From assembly GCA_029257405.1 (NCBI GenBank), contig JARIBO010000029.1, positions 1 through 64,000 on the forward strand: DNA of 64,000 nucleotides. Direction: 5' to 3'. Position 1 is the first letter of the stretch; every line of letters begins with the position of its first letter. The position numbers and the translations under genes were made by a program. The notes below the pieces were generated by a model that made no database searches, was not told where the DNA came from, and saw only the letters and a program-made list of their open reading frames with translations. This DNA comes from Caryophanales bacterium (GTDB lineage: Bacteria > Bacillota > Bacilli > Bacillales > Amphibacillaceae). This document shows positions 1-7,197 of this stretch, piece after piece.

Positions 1-199
1 AACTAGTAATTGAGTAATTAATGAATGGACTTTTGAGCATTCGACCGAAAAGCAATGAGTAGGCTCGAACGACTTCATCCACCGTTACTAAGGATTGAGC
101 AGATGATTTGTCTGCTAACTAAGTTGAGTTCAGATTTTTTGAACTAATCAAAGGTGGTACCGCGGTTTCCTCGTCCTTTTATGGATGTAGGATTTTTTT
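1..199 (+). promoter_or_regulatory. T-box leader 1 (Trp specifier), 5' end cut by the window
   Basis: This is the first of two tandem T-box leaders before trpE. The antiterminator core GGTGGTACCGCGG lies at 153-165. Alignment with the other two T-boxes in this window gives the pattern GA(A/C)-codon-N5-TGAG, which places the specifier TGG (Trp) at 26-28. No gene lies between this leader and the next, so it belongs to the trp operon. The 5' part of stem I is outside the window. The terminator is weak: a short TCCT/AGGA stem at 174-192 followed by T7. Confidence 0.8.
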
Positions 200-254
200 G
201 TTTTTAAAATTAATTAAATCGTTGAATAAGGATAGTAAATATAATAGTTGTTTT

Positions 255-481
255 ACAGAGAGCAAGAAATGCTGAGATTCTTGCAAATAACATTATACTT
301 GAATGGTCTTATGAGAGTTTCCTTGAAATATGAGTAGAGGAAAACGGATTCCTCCGTTACCAGGATAAGATATAATTTATTGTATCTGAATAGAGATGAA
401 ACTAACTTGTTTCAAACTTGAGGTGGCACCACGATTATTCGTCCTCTACAAATGTAAATACATTTGTAGAGGACTTTTTTT
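255..481 (+). promoter_or_regulatory. T-box leader 2 (Trp specifier) of trpEDCFBA
   Basis: This is a complete T-box. Stem I starts near 258 (GCAAGAA pairing with TTCTTGC). The specifier TGG is at 304-306, followed by N5 and TGAG exactly as in leader 1. The antiterminator core AGGTGGCACCACG is at 421-433. The terminator has a perfect 14-bp stem (441-454 with 461-474) and a T7 tract. By the known mechanism, uncharged tRNA-Trp stabilises the antiterminator and allows trp transcription. trpE begins 26 nt after the terminator. Confidence 0.92.
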
Positions 482-506
482 ATCTAAAATTGGAGGTAAT
501 CAAATT

Positions 507-1892
507 ATGACAACAATAAATTCGGTTTATAAAATGACAACAATAAATGGTGACACATTAACGCCTGTAACAATTTTCAATAAATTAGTTGGTGAAAAGA
601 AGTTTTTATTAGAAAGTTCTTTCCAACATGAAACAAAAGGCAAATATTCATATATTGGTGTAAATCCTTATGAAGAAATTATCGGATATAAAAATCAAAC
701 AATCATTCGTAATTGTAAAACAAATAAAGATACGACGTTTAATATGGACGCACTTACTTATATAAAAAATCATTTTCCTAAAATTGATACGCCACTTCCA
801 CTTCCCTTTTCAGGTGGCGCAATTGGTTTTGTTGGTTACGATGCATATAGAGAATACGCTGATATTGGAAAAGATTTAATTGACGAGGTAAATATTCCTG
901 ATATTCATTTTATGGTTTATGAAAACATTATTGTTTATGAACATTTTAATGAAAAAGTTCACTTAATTTCCCTTAATATTCAAAACTTAGAAGATATTCA
1001 TTTGGAAAATCGGTTACATGAGTTAAGCGAGCAGCTAAAACGTCCAGTTACAATGGAACAACCTGAAGCAATTCATTTAAATTTCATTCCCCAAGTAAGT
1101 AAAGAAAAATTCATTGAGCAGGTTGAGCGTGCTAAAATGTCCATTCATTCAGGTGAGACTACTCAAATCGTTCTTTCACAAAAATTAACGTCAGAACTTA
1201 ATGAAGACCCATTTTCTTTTTACCGACACTTAAGATCGAGTAATCCTTCACCTTATATGTTTTATCTTGATTTCACAGATTACTTAATTATTGGAGCGTC
1301 ACCTGAAGCACTCGTTCAAGTAACAGATAACCAAGTAACAACAAATCCAATCGCTGGAACAAGACCACGAGGAAAAAATAACGTTGAAGATACGGCACTT
1401 GCAAAAGAACTACTAGCAGATCCTAAAGAAGTCGCTGAGCATGAAATGTTAGTTGATTTAAGTAAAACAGATTTAAATGCAATCTGCAGCGAAAGCTCAA
1501 TTACTGTTCCTGTCTATAAACAAATTGAAAAATATCAACACGTTATGCATATCGTCTCTGAAGTACAAGGCACACTACTAGATAATAAAAGTAGCATTGA
1601 CGCATTAATTGCTTGCTTACCTGCTGGAACTGTTTCTGGCGCACCTAAAACACGTGCCATGCAAATTATAAATGAAATTGAAACAACCAAACGTGGATTT
1701 TACGCAGGTGGTCTTGGTTATATTACTTACAATCATGATATTAATTTAGCTATTTCGATTCGGTCTCTTGTTATTAAAGATAAAGTGGCTCACTTACAAA
1801 CTGGAGCTGGTATTGTAAAAGATTCTATCCCGGAAAAAGAGTATGAAGAAACGCTTCATAAAGCAAGGTCCTTAATGGAACTAACTAAGTAA
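507..1892 (+). CDS. trpE: Anthranilate synthase component I
   Basis: Converts chorismate to anthranilate, using ammonia delivered by a glutamine amidotransferase subunit; first committed step of tryptophan synthesis in the cytoplasm. The 461-aa protein has the N-terminal LLESS feedback motif and a chorismate-binding domain with IAGTRPRG, EHEMLVDLS and PAGTVSGAPK. I chose ATG 507 because TGGAGGT lies 9 nt upstream; an earlier in-frame ATG at 396 lies inside the T-box terminator. A second ATG at 534 repeats the first residues (MTTIN twice). It is the first gene of a six-gene operon. No trpG follows, so a shared PabA-type amidotransferase encoded elsewhere is inferred, as in B. subtilis. Confidence 0.95.
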   Translation: MTTINSVYKMTTINGDTLTPVTIFNKLVGEKKFLLESSFQHETKGKYSYIGVNPYEEIIGYKNQTIIRNCKTNKDTTFNMDALTYIKNHFPKIDTPLPLPFSGGAIGFVGYDAYREYADIGKDLIDEVNIPDIHFMVYENIIVYEHFNEKVHLISLNIQNLEDIHLENRLHELSEQLKRPVTMEQPEAIHLNFIPQVSKEKFIEQVERAKMSIHSGETTQIVLSQKLTSELNEDPFSFYRHLRSSNPSPYMFYLDFTDYLIIGASPEALVQVTDNQVTTNPIAGTRPRGKNNVEDTALAKELLADPKEVAEHEMLVDLSKTDLNAICSESSITVPVYKQIEKYQHVMHIVSEVQGTLLDNKSSIDALIACLPAGTVSGAPKTRAMQIINEIETTKRGFYAGGLGYITYNHDINLAISIRSLVIKDKVAHLQTGAGIVKDSIPEKEYEETLHKARSLMELTK

Positions 1893-1904
1893 AGGAGATT
1901 AATA

Positions 1905-2924
1905 ATGAAAAAACATTTAGAAAAACTAATGAACCGTGAAGATTTATCCATACAAGAAACTGAGGAAGCTGTTAGTTTATGCTTTGAATCTAATATTACT
2001 GATACAGAAATGGCTGCATTTTTAACCGCACTTAAAGTAAAAGGTGAAACGTCAGATGAAATGACTGGTATTGTTAACACGATTAGATCTTATTCAGATT
2101 ATCAGTCAATTGACTTTCCAAAAATTATGGATAACTGTGGTACAGGTGGCGACCAATCATATAGCTTTAATATTAGTACTACTGCTGCTTTTGTGATCGC
2201 TGGAGCAGGAGTAAAAATTGCAAAACACGGAAACCGGAGCATCTCAAGTAAGACTGGCAGTGCTGATTTACTTGAACACCTTGGAATTTCGCTTGAATTT
2301 ACTAAAGATGATGTCGAACATTTACTAAAAACAAACAATATTGCTTTTTTATTTGCTCCACATATTCACCAGAAATTAAAAACATTTATTAAAACAAGAT
2401 CAGAACTAGGGCTTCCAACGGTCTTTAATTTAATCGGGCCTTTAACGAATCCGATTGATTTACATTCACAATTACTTGGTGTTTATAGACGTGATATGCT
2501 AAAGACTGTCGCACATACGCTTAAAAATTTAGGTAGAGAACGCGCAGTTGTGATTAACGGATCAGGTTCGATGGATGAAGCTTCTTTAGCGGGTGAAAAT
2601 CATATGATTTTACTAGAGAACGGAAAATTAACTGAAATGACGATTACACCCGAAGACGTTGGACTACCTACTTATGATAACGATGCTATTTTAGGTGGAG
2701 ACGCAAAAGAAAATGCTGATATTCTCTATTCAGTTTTAAACAATGAACCAAGTGCTTACTTAGATACTGTTTTATTAAATGCCGGTCTTGCCTTATTTGC
2801 AAATGGACACTCAGAAACAATTATAGACGGCATAAATGACGCGCGCGAAAGCATTCGTTCAGGCGCTGCTATTGATAAACTAAATGGTTTAATTGATTAT
2901 AGTAAAGATAAGGTGGGAGCTTAA
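1905..2924 (+). CDS. trpD: Anthranilate phosphoribosyltransferase
   Basis: Transfers phosphoribosyl from PRPP to anthranilate, second step of tryptophan synthesis. The 339-aa length is normal for the family. The glycine-rich PRPP/anthranilate motif DNCGTGGDQ and the downstream NIST and KHGNRSISS segments are visible in the first 120 residues. AAAGGAG stands 8 nt before ATG 1905. It starts 12 nt after trpE with no trpG between them. A stand-alone TrpD, not a TrpG-TrpD fusion, is clear from the length. Confidence 0.96.
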   Translation: MKKHLEKLMNREDLSIQETEEAVSLCFESNITDTEMAAFLTALKVKGETSDEMTGIVNTIRSYSDYQSIDFPKIMDNCGTGGDQSYSFNISTTAAFVIAGAGVKIAKHGNRSISSKTGSADLLEHLGISLEFTKDDVEHLLKTNNIAFLFAPHIHQKLKTFIKTRSELGLPTVFNLIGPLTNPIDLHSQLLGVYRRDMLKTVAHTLKNLGRERAVVINGSGSMDEASLAGENHMILLENGKLTEMTITPEDVGLPTYDNDAILGGDAKENADILYSVLNNEPSAYLDTVLLNAGLALFANGHSETIIDGINDARESIRSGAAIDKLNGLIDYSKDKVGA

Positions 2925-2926
2925 TT

Positions 2927-3706
2927 ATGACAATTTTAGATGATATTATTGCCGTTAAAAAAGAAGAAGTTGAAACTTTAAAACCACAAACTTTCCAAGC
3001 TTACCAAGGTAAAGATATCGAAGCTTTTAAAAATAAGATAGACCAGTTAACACATATGGGCATCATTGCTGAAATCAAACGTGCTTCTCCTTCTAAAGGA
3101 ATGATTAATGAACATGTAAACCCTGTAGAGCAAGCAAAACTTTATGAAGCAAGTGGTGTCCAAGCAATTTCTGTTCTTACAGACAACCAATTTTTTAAAG
3201 GGTCAATGGATGACTTAATTGCTGTTAGAAATGCAGTTGATTTACCCATTCTTTGTAAAGATTTTATTATCGATGAAGTACAAATAAATCAAGCATATTC
3301 TGCTGGAGCAAATATCATTTTACTTATTGCCGCAGCACTTGATGATAATACTTTAAATAAATTAAATAAACATGCTTTAGCTTTAAACTTAGAAGTTCTT
3401 TTTGAAGTGCATAACGAAGCAGAAATGGCTCGCGTACTTAAATTAGATCCGAAGCTAGTTGGTATTAATAACCGTGATTTAAAAACTTTCACTGTTGATT
3501 TAACGACAACTGAAAAATTAAAAAACATGGTCAAAGATTCAGACGTTGTGTTAATAAGTGAGAGTGGAATCGAAACAAGAAATGATGTGAAAGATATTGC
3601 GAAGTCAGGCGCAAAAAGCATTCTAATTGGTGAAACACTCATGAGAGCAGATGACGTCTCAAAAACAATTAAAAGCTTACAAGTTGATTTAAATGAGGTG
3701 AAATAA
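2927..3706 (+). CDS. trpC: Indole-3-glycerol phosphate synthase
   Basis: Closes the ring of CdRP to give indole-3-glycerol phosphate, fourth step of the pathway. The 259-aa protein is a single TIM barrel with the IGPS signature IAEIKRASPSKG, the catalytic Lys in ILCKDFI, and Glu in LFEVHNEAE and LISESGI. It starts 2 nt after trpD, so coupling to trpD translation is likely. It is monofunctional: the PRA isomerase is the separate next gene. Confidence 0.96.
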   Translation: MTILDDIIAVKKEEVETLKPQTFQAYQGKDIEAFKNKIDQLTHMGIIAEIKRASPSKGMINEHVNPVEQAKLYEASGVQAISVLTDNQFFKGSMDDLIAVRNAVDLPILCKDFIIDEVQINQAYSAGANIILLIAAALDDNTLNKLNKHALALNLEVLFEVHNEAEMARVLKLDPKLVGINNRDLKTFTVDLTTTEKLKNMVKDSDVVLISESGIETRNDVKDIAKSGAKSILIGETLMRADDVSKTIKSLQVDLNEVK

Positions 3707-4332
3707 TGCTTGTTAAAATATGTGGTATTACAACGCTTGCGGAAGCTTTAATTGTCGCAGATGAAGGTGCTGATTTTATTGGATTTGTTTTTGCACCAAG
3801 CACGCGTTATATTGATCCATTTCAAGCACAAGAAATTGCAAAAGAATTACCCGCTTCACTTAAAAAAGTTGGTGTGTTTGTTAACGAAACAAAAGCAAAC
3901 ATTGAAGCAATCGCAAATCAAGTAGGACTTGATTATATTCAACTCCATGGCGATGAAACAGCTGAATTTGCAAGCTCACTACCCTTACCGGTTATTAAAG
4001 CATTAACCGTTAGTGACACACTTGTTTTTGATTTAAACCATTTTCCGGCAGATTACTTTATTATTGATAGTCCGGGTAAAAAATATCGAGGTGGATCAGG
4101 TAAAACCTTTGATTGGCGCGCACTTACTCAAATGCCCATTAATTTTGATAACATATTTTTAGCCGGTGGTTTAAATGAGAAAAATGTTAACTTAGCCATT
4201 CAAACGGTCAGTCCAATTGGTGTAGACGTTTCAAGTGGCGTTGAGAGTAACAAGAAAAAAGACGCTTTAAAAATTACAGAATTTATAAAACAAGCTAAAC
4301 TGAAAGGACGAAAATATAATGACAACATATAA
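3706..4332 (+). CDS. trpF: Phosphoribosylanthranilate isomerase
   Basis: Isomerises PRA to CdRP, third step of tryptophan synthesis. The 208-aa TIM barrel carries the catalytic Cys in the N-terminal VKICGI motif, QLHGDE in the middle and the catalytic Asp in FIIDSPG. Its ATG shares one base with the trpC stop (TAATG), so translation is coupled. GAGGTGA in the end of trpC provides the ribosome site. Its 3' end overlaps trpB by 14 nt. Confidence 0.95.
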   Translation: MLVKICGITTLAEALIVADEGADFIGFVFAPSTRYIDPFQAQEIAKELPASLKKVGVFVNETKANIEAIANQVGLDYIQLHGDETAEFASSLPLPVIKALTVSDTLVFDLNHFPADYFIIDSPGKKYRGGSGKTFDWRALTQMPINFDNIFLAGGLNEKNVNLAIQTVSPIGVDVSSGVESNKKKDALKITEFIKQAKLKGRKYNDNI

Positions 4333-5521
4333 CATGCCTAATCTTGAAGGAAAATACGGAAAATACGGAGGACGCTTTGTACCTGAGTTACTTATGCCTG
4401 CTTTAATTGAACTTGAAGAAGCTTATAATGAAGCAAAGGAAGATGCTTCATTTAAAGAGGAAGTCGATTATTATTTAACGCAGTATGTCGGACGTGAAAC
4501 GCCCCTTTATAAAGCTGATAATTTAACTAAAAAACTAGGTGGCGCACAAATCTATCTTAAACGTGAAGACTTAAACCATACAGGTGCTCATAAAATCAAT
4601 AACGCAATTGCTCAAGCGTTACTCGCAAAAAGAATGGGTAAGAAAAAAATCGTTGCTGAAACAGGCGCCGGGCAACACGGTGTCGCAACTGCAACAGTTT
4701 GCGCCTTACTTGACTTAGAATGTATTATTTTTATGGGTGATGTTGATATAAAAAGACAAGAACCAAACGTATTTAGAATGGAGTTACTTGGCGCTGAAGT
4801 AAGAAGCGTTTCAAGTGGTAGTAAGACATTAAAAGACGCTGTAAACGAAGCACTTCGCTACTGGGTTGCTCATGTTGAGGACACACATTACATTCTTGGT
4901 TCTGTTGTTGGACCGCATCCTTTTCCAATGATTGTCCGTGATTTTCAGTCAGTTATTGGCACAGAAGCAAAACGGCAATTTAAAGATCAAACAGGCTCAC
5001 TTCCTGACGCGCTGATTGCTCCTGTCGGCGGTGGTAGTAATGCAATGGGTTTATTTTACCCATTTATAAATGATTCAGGCGTTAAAATTTACGGTATCGA
5101 AGCAGGTGGATTAGGCATAGCAAGTCATAAACATTCTGCTGCGGTCACTACCGGTTCAACAGGTATTTTACACGGAACAATGACAGAGCTCCTTCAAGAT
5201 GCATACGGACAAATTACTGAGGCATTTTCTATTTCTGCAGGACTTGATTATCCAGGCGTTGGACCTGAACATAGTCATTTACATGAAATAAACCGAGTAA
5301 CTTATGATTCAATTACTGATGATGAAGCACTTGATGCTTTTAAATTACTTTCACAAATTGAAGGGATTATTCCAGCCTTAGAAAGTGCGCATGCAGTTGC
5401 TTATGCAATGAAGCTGGCACCACAAATGAAAGAAGATGAATCGATTATTGTTTCGCTATCCGGACGTGGAGACAAAGACGTTAATCAAGTAAGAGAGCTT
5501 TTGAAAGGAGATAATTTATAA
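4319..5521 (+). CDS. trpB: Tryptophan synthase beta chain
   Basis: PLP enzyme that condenses indole with serine to give tryptophan; forms the alpha2-beta2 complex with TrpA. The 400-aa length is standard. The PLP-binding Lys is in [10 protein letters not shown], and the phosphate loop is GGGSNAMG. The N-terminal motif YGGRFVPE is intact. It starts inside the 3' end of trpF, with GAAAGGACG as ribosome site, and its stop overlaps the trpA start. It is the canonical TrpB1 form. Confidence 0.97.
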   Translation: MTTYNMPNLEGKYGKYGGRFVPELLMPALIELEEAYNEAKEDASFKEEVDYYLTQYVGRETPLYKADNLTKKLGGAQIYLKREDLNHTGAHKINNAIAQALLAKRMGKKKIVAETGAGQHGVATATVCALLDLECIIFMGDVDIKRQEPNVFRMELLGAEVRSVSSGSKTLKDAVNEALRYWVAHVEDTHYILGSVVGPHPFPMIVRDFQSVIGTEAKRQFKDQTGSLPDALIAPVGGGSNAMGLFYPFINDSGVKIYGIEAGGLGIASHKHSAAVTTGSTGILHGTMTELLQDAYGQITEAFSISAGLDYPGVGPEHSHLHEINRVTYDSITDDEALDAFKLLSQIEGIIPALESAHAVAYAMKLAPQMKEDESIIVSLSGRGDKDVNQVRELLKGDNL

Positions 5522-6318
5522 TGAGTAGAACAGAACTTGAATCAGTTTTACAAAACAAATTAGCTAATAATGAAAAATTATTTATCCCTTATATTATGGC
5601 AGGTGATGGTGGCCTTGATGCATTAAAAGAACAAATTAGCTTTTTAGAATCATGTGGTGTCTCTGCAATCGAGTTAGGTATTCCTTTTTCTGATCCAGTT
5701 GCTGATGGACCGGTTATCCAAGACGCTGGTTTGCGTTCTTTAGAGACTGGAACAACATTAAAAGGTGTATTGGATACTTTAAAAACTTTTATTCATGAAA
5801 GAAATGTGCCAATTATTTTAATGACTTATATTAATCCAATCTTTAATTATGGTATCGAAGCATTTGCGAAGGATTGTAAGGCTTCAGGTGTGAGTGGCGT
5901 TATTATTCCAGATGTGCCTTATGAAGAAGAGGAATTTCTACTAAATCCACTCAACTCTCATGACATTGCCTTTATTAGGCTTGCTGCTTTAACGAGCACA
6001 AAAGAACGTCTAGAAAAAATTGCTAAGCAATCAGAAGGATTTTTATACGCTGTTTCTGTTACAGGAACAACAGGTAAACGTGCTGAACACCAAGACAGAG
6101 TGTATAAATATTTAAGTGATTTAAAAGAACAAAGTAAGGTCCCTGTTCTTGCTGGATTTGGAATTTCAAATGCTGCTCAAGCACATAAAATGAACGAATC
6201 ATGTGATGGTGTCATTGTCGGTAGTACAATTGTCGACTTGCTTCATCAACAGAAATATGATGAAATAAAAACATTTATTCAAGCAAGTTTAAAATACGAA
6301 AACCCTCAACTTAAATAG
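5521..6318 (+). CDS. trpA: Tryptophan synthase alpha chain
   Basis: Cleaves indole-3-glycerol phosphate to indole and glyceraldehyde 3-phosphate, passing indole to TrpB. The 265-aa TIM barrel has the catalytic Glu in IELGIPFSDP and Asp in DVPYEE. The ATG overlaps the trpB stop by one base, and AAAGGAG lies 8 nt upstream. It is the last gene of the operon; its stop codon sits in the loop of the terminator that follows. Confidence 0.96.
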   Translation: MSRTELESVLQNKLANNEKLFIPYIMAGDGGLDALKEQISFLESCGVSAIELGIPFSDPVADGPVIQDAGLRSLETGTTLKGVLDTLKTFIHERNVPIILMTYINPIFNYGIEAFAKDCKASGVSGVIIPDVPYEEEEFLLNPLNSHDIAFIRLAALTSTKERLEKIAKQSEGFLYAVSVTGTTGKRAEHQDRVYKYLSDLKEQSKVPVLAGFGISNAAQAHKMNESCDGVIVGSTIVDLLHQQKYDEIKTFIQASLKYENPQLK

Positions 6319-6330
6319 TTGAGGGTTTTT
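6298..6330. terminator. Bidirectional terminator, trpA / 6336-6659 gene
   Basis: Stem AACCCTCAACT pairs with AGTTGAGGGTT around a 5-nt loop that holds the end of the trpA stop region. It is followed by TTTTT on the plus strand and TTTT on the minus strand, so it can serve both convergent genes. Confidence 0.9.
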
Positions 6331-6335
6331 CATTT

Positions 6336-6659
6336 TTACCAAGTTGACCATTCTGTTTTTAATATGCCAAATTCATGTAAATAACTAATAATGATTTTTT
6401 CTTTTACCGGCTTTAATGCTTCTTCTGTACATGCATCATTTGGCTCATAGCCTAATTGATTAGCCATAGCAATATCGGAATCCTCTAAGTAATTTGTTGC
6501 ATTTGAATCTTCAAAACAAGGTGGAGCAATGTATGTTTTATATGTGTGCTCCAAAATTAATCGTGTATCTTCACGGGGTTTTGTTTCTTTTTCAAAACCA
6601 AATCCAATAATTAATAAACTTAAAATAATAATGCCTATAATAATTAAACCTTTTTTCAT
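6336..6659 (-). CDS. Small membrane-anchored or secreted protein of unknown function
   Basis: I do not recognise this 107-aa protein. Residues 1-23 begin MKK and then form one long hydrophobic segment ending near GFGFEKE, which fits an N-terminal membrane anchor or an uncleaved signal peptide; there is no lipobox Cys. The rest is soluble and acidic, with two Cys residues (in APPCFED and NDACTEE) that could form a disulfide outside the cell. GGAGAGG lies 6 nt before the ATG. It is a single-gene unit between trp and the metal-resistance genes. Confidence 0.6.
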   Translation of the reverse strand: MKKGLIIIGIIILSLLIIGFGFEKETKPREDTRLILEHTYKTYIAPPCFEDSNATNYLEDSDIAMANQLGYEPNDACTEEALKPVKEKIIISYLHEFGILKTEWSTW

Positions 6660-6745
6660 TGTAACCTCTCCAACATAATTTATTTGTACTCTCTCATTGT
6701 AACTGTTTATCGTGAAAAATGTGTGAATTTATTTTGAACTTATTC

Positions 6746-6820
6746 ATTCAAACGTATATTTGATTGACTTTTATTTTGATACGTTTTATAGTTAACATAT
6801 AATCAAACAAACATTTGAAT
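6746..6820 (+). promoter_or_regulatory. cadC promoter with two flanking ArsR-type operators
   Basis: The promoter TTGACT (6764-6769), 17-nt spacer and TATAGT (6787-6792) is near consensus. Two similar imperfect dyads flank it. ATTCAAACGTATATTTGATT (6746-6765) touches the -35 box. AATCAAACAAACATTTGAAT (6801-6820) lies at the predicted start of transcription. Both resemble the staphylococcal cad operator (TCAAAT-type half sites with ATTTGA). The protein encoded at 6832 is the expected ligand. Confidence 0.82.
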
Positions 6821-6831
6821 GAGGTGATAGA

Positions 6832-7197
6832 TTGTCTACTAATAAAAATACATCTGAAACATTTATGCACAATGAAACACTAATTAATCAAATTAAACCT
6901 AAAATCGATGATATTTCAGGCGTTGAAGAAATATTTAAAGCTCTAGCTGATCCAACACGTTTAAAAATTGCTTATGCGCTGACAATCGCTGAAGAATTAT
7001 GCGTTTACGATGTTGCACATATAATTGATTCGAGTTCTGCTACGGCGTCTCATCATTTACGTTTATTATATACAATGAAGTTAGCTAAACAGCGTAGAGA
7101 AGGTAAACTCGTATTCTATTCACTTGATGATGATCACGTAAGACAACTTGTTTATATTGCAATGATTCATGCTAAAGAAGGTGAAACAGATGAGTAG
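6832..7197 (+). CDS. cadC: ArsR/SmtB-family metal-sensing repressor
   Basis: Winged-helix repressor that releases its operator when it binds metal. The 121-aa protein has the ArsR DNA-binding helix in SSSATASHHLRLLY (68-80). The alpha-5 metal site is complete: Asp100, His102, His113 and Glu116. The Cd/Pb-type alpha-3N site of S. aureus CadC is not: there is a single Cys (Cys57 in ELCVYD), the second Cys of that motif is Tyr, and the N-terminus has none. Zn-type sensing, as in SmtB/CzrA, is therefore inferred. The start is TTG 6832 with GAGGTGAT 3 nt upstream. It overlaps cadA by 8 nt. The symbol is by operon context. Confidence 0.87.
   Translation: MSTNKNTSETFMHNETLINQIKPKIDDISGVEEIFKALADPTRLKIAYALTIAEELCVYDVAHIIDSSSATASHHLRLLYTMKLAKQRREGKLVFYSLDDDHVRQLVYIAMIHAKEGETDE

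Noticed and set aside
396..506. Extended N-terminus of trpE from an in-frame ATG at 396
   Set aside because: The segment lies across the T-box antiterminator and terminator, and a strong ribosome site precedes ATG 507.
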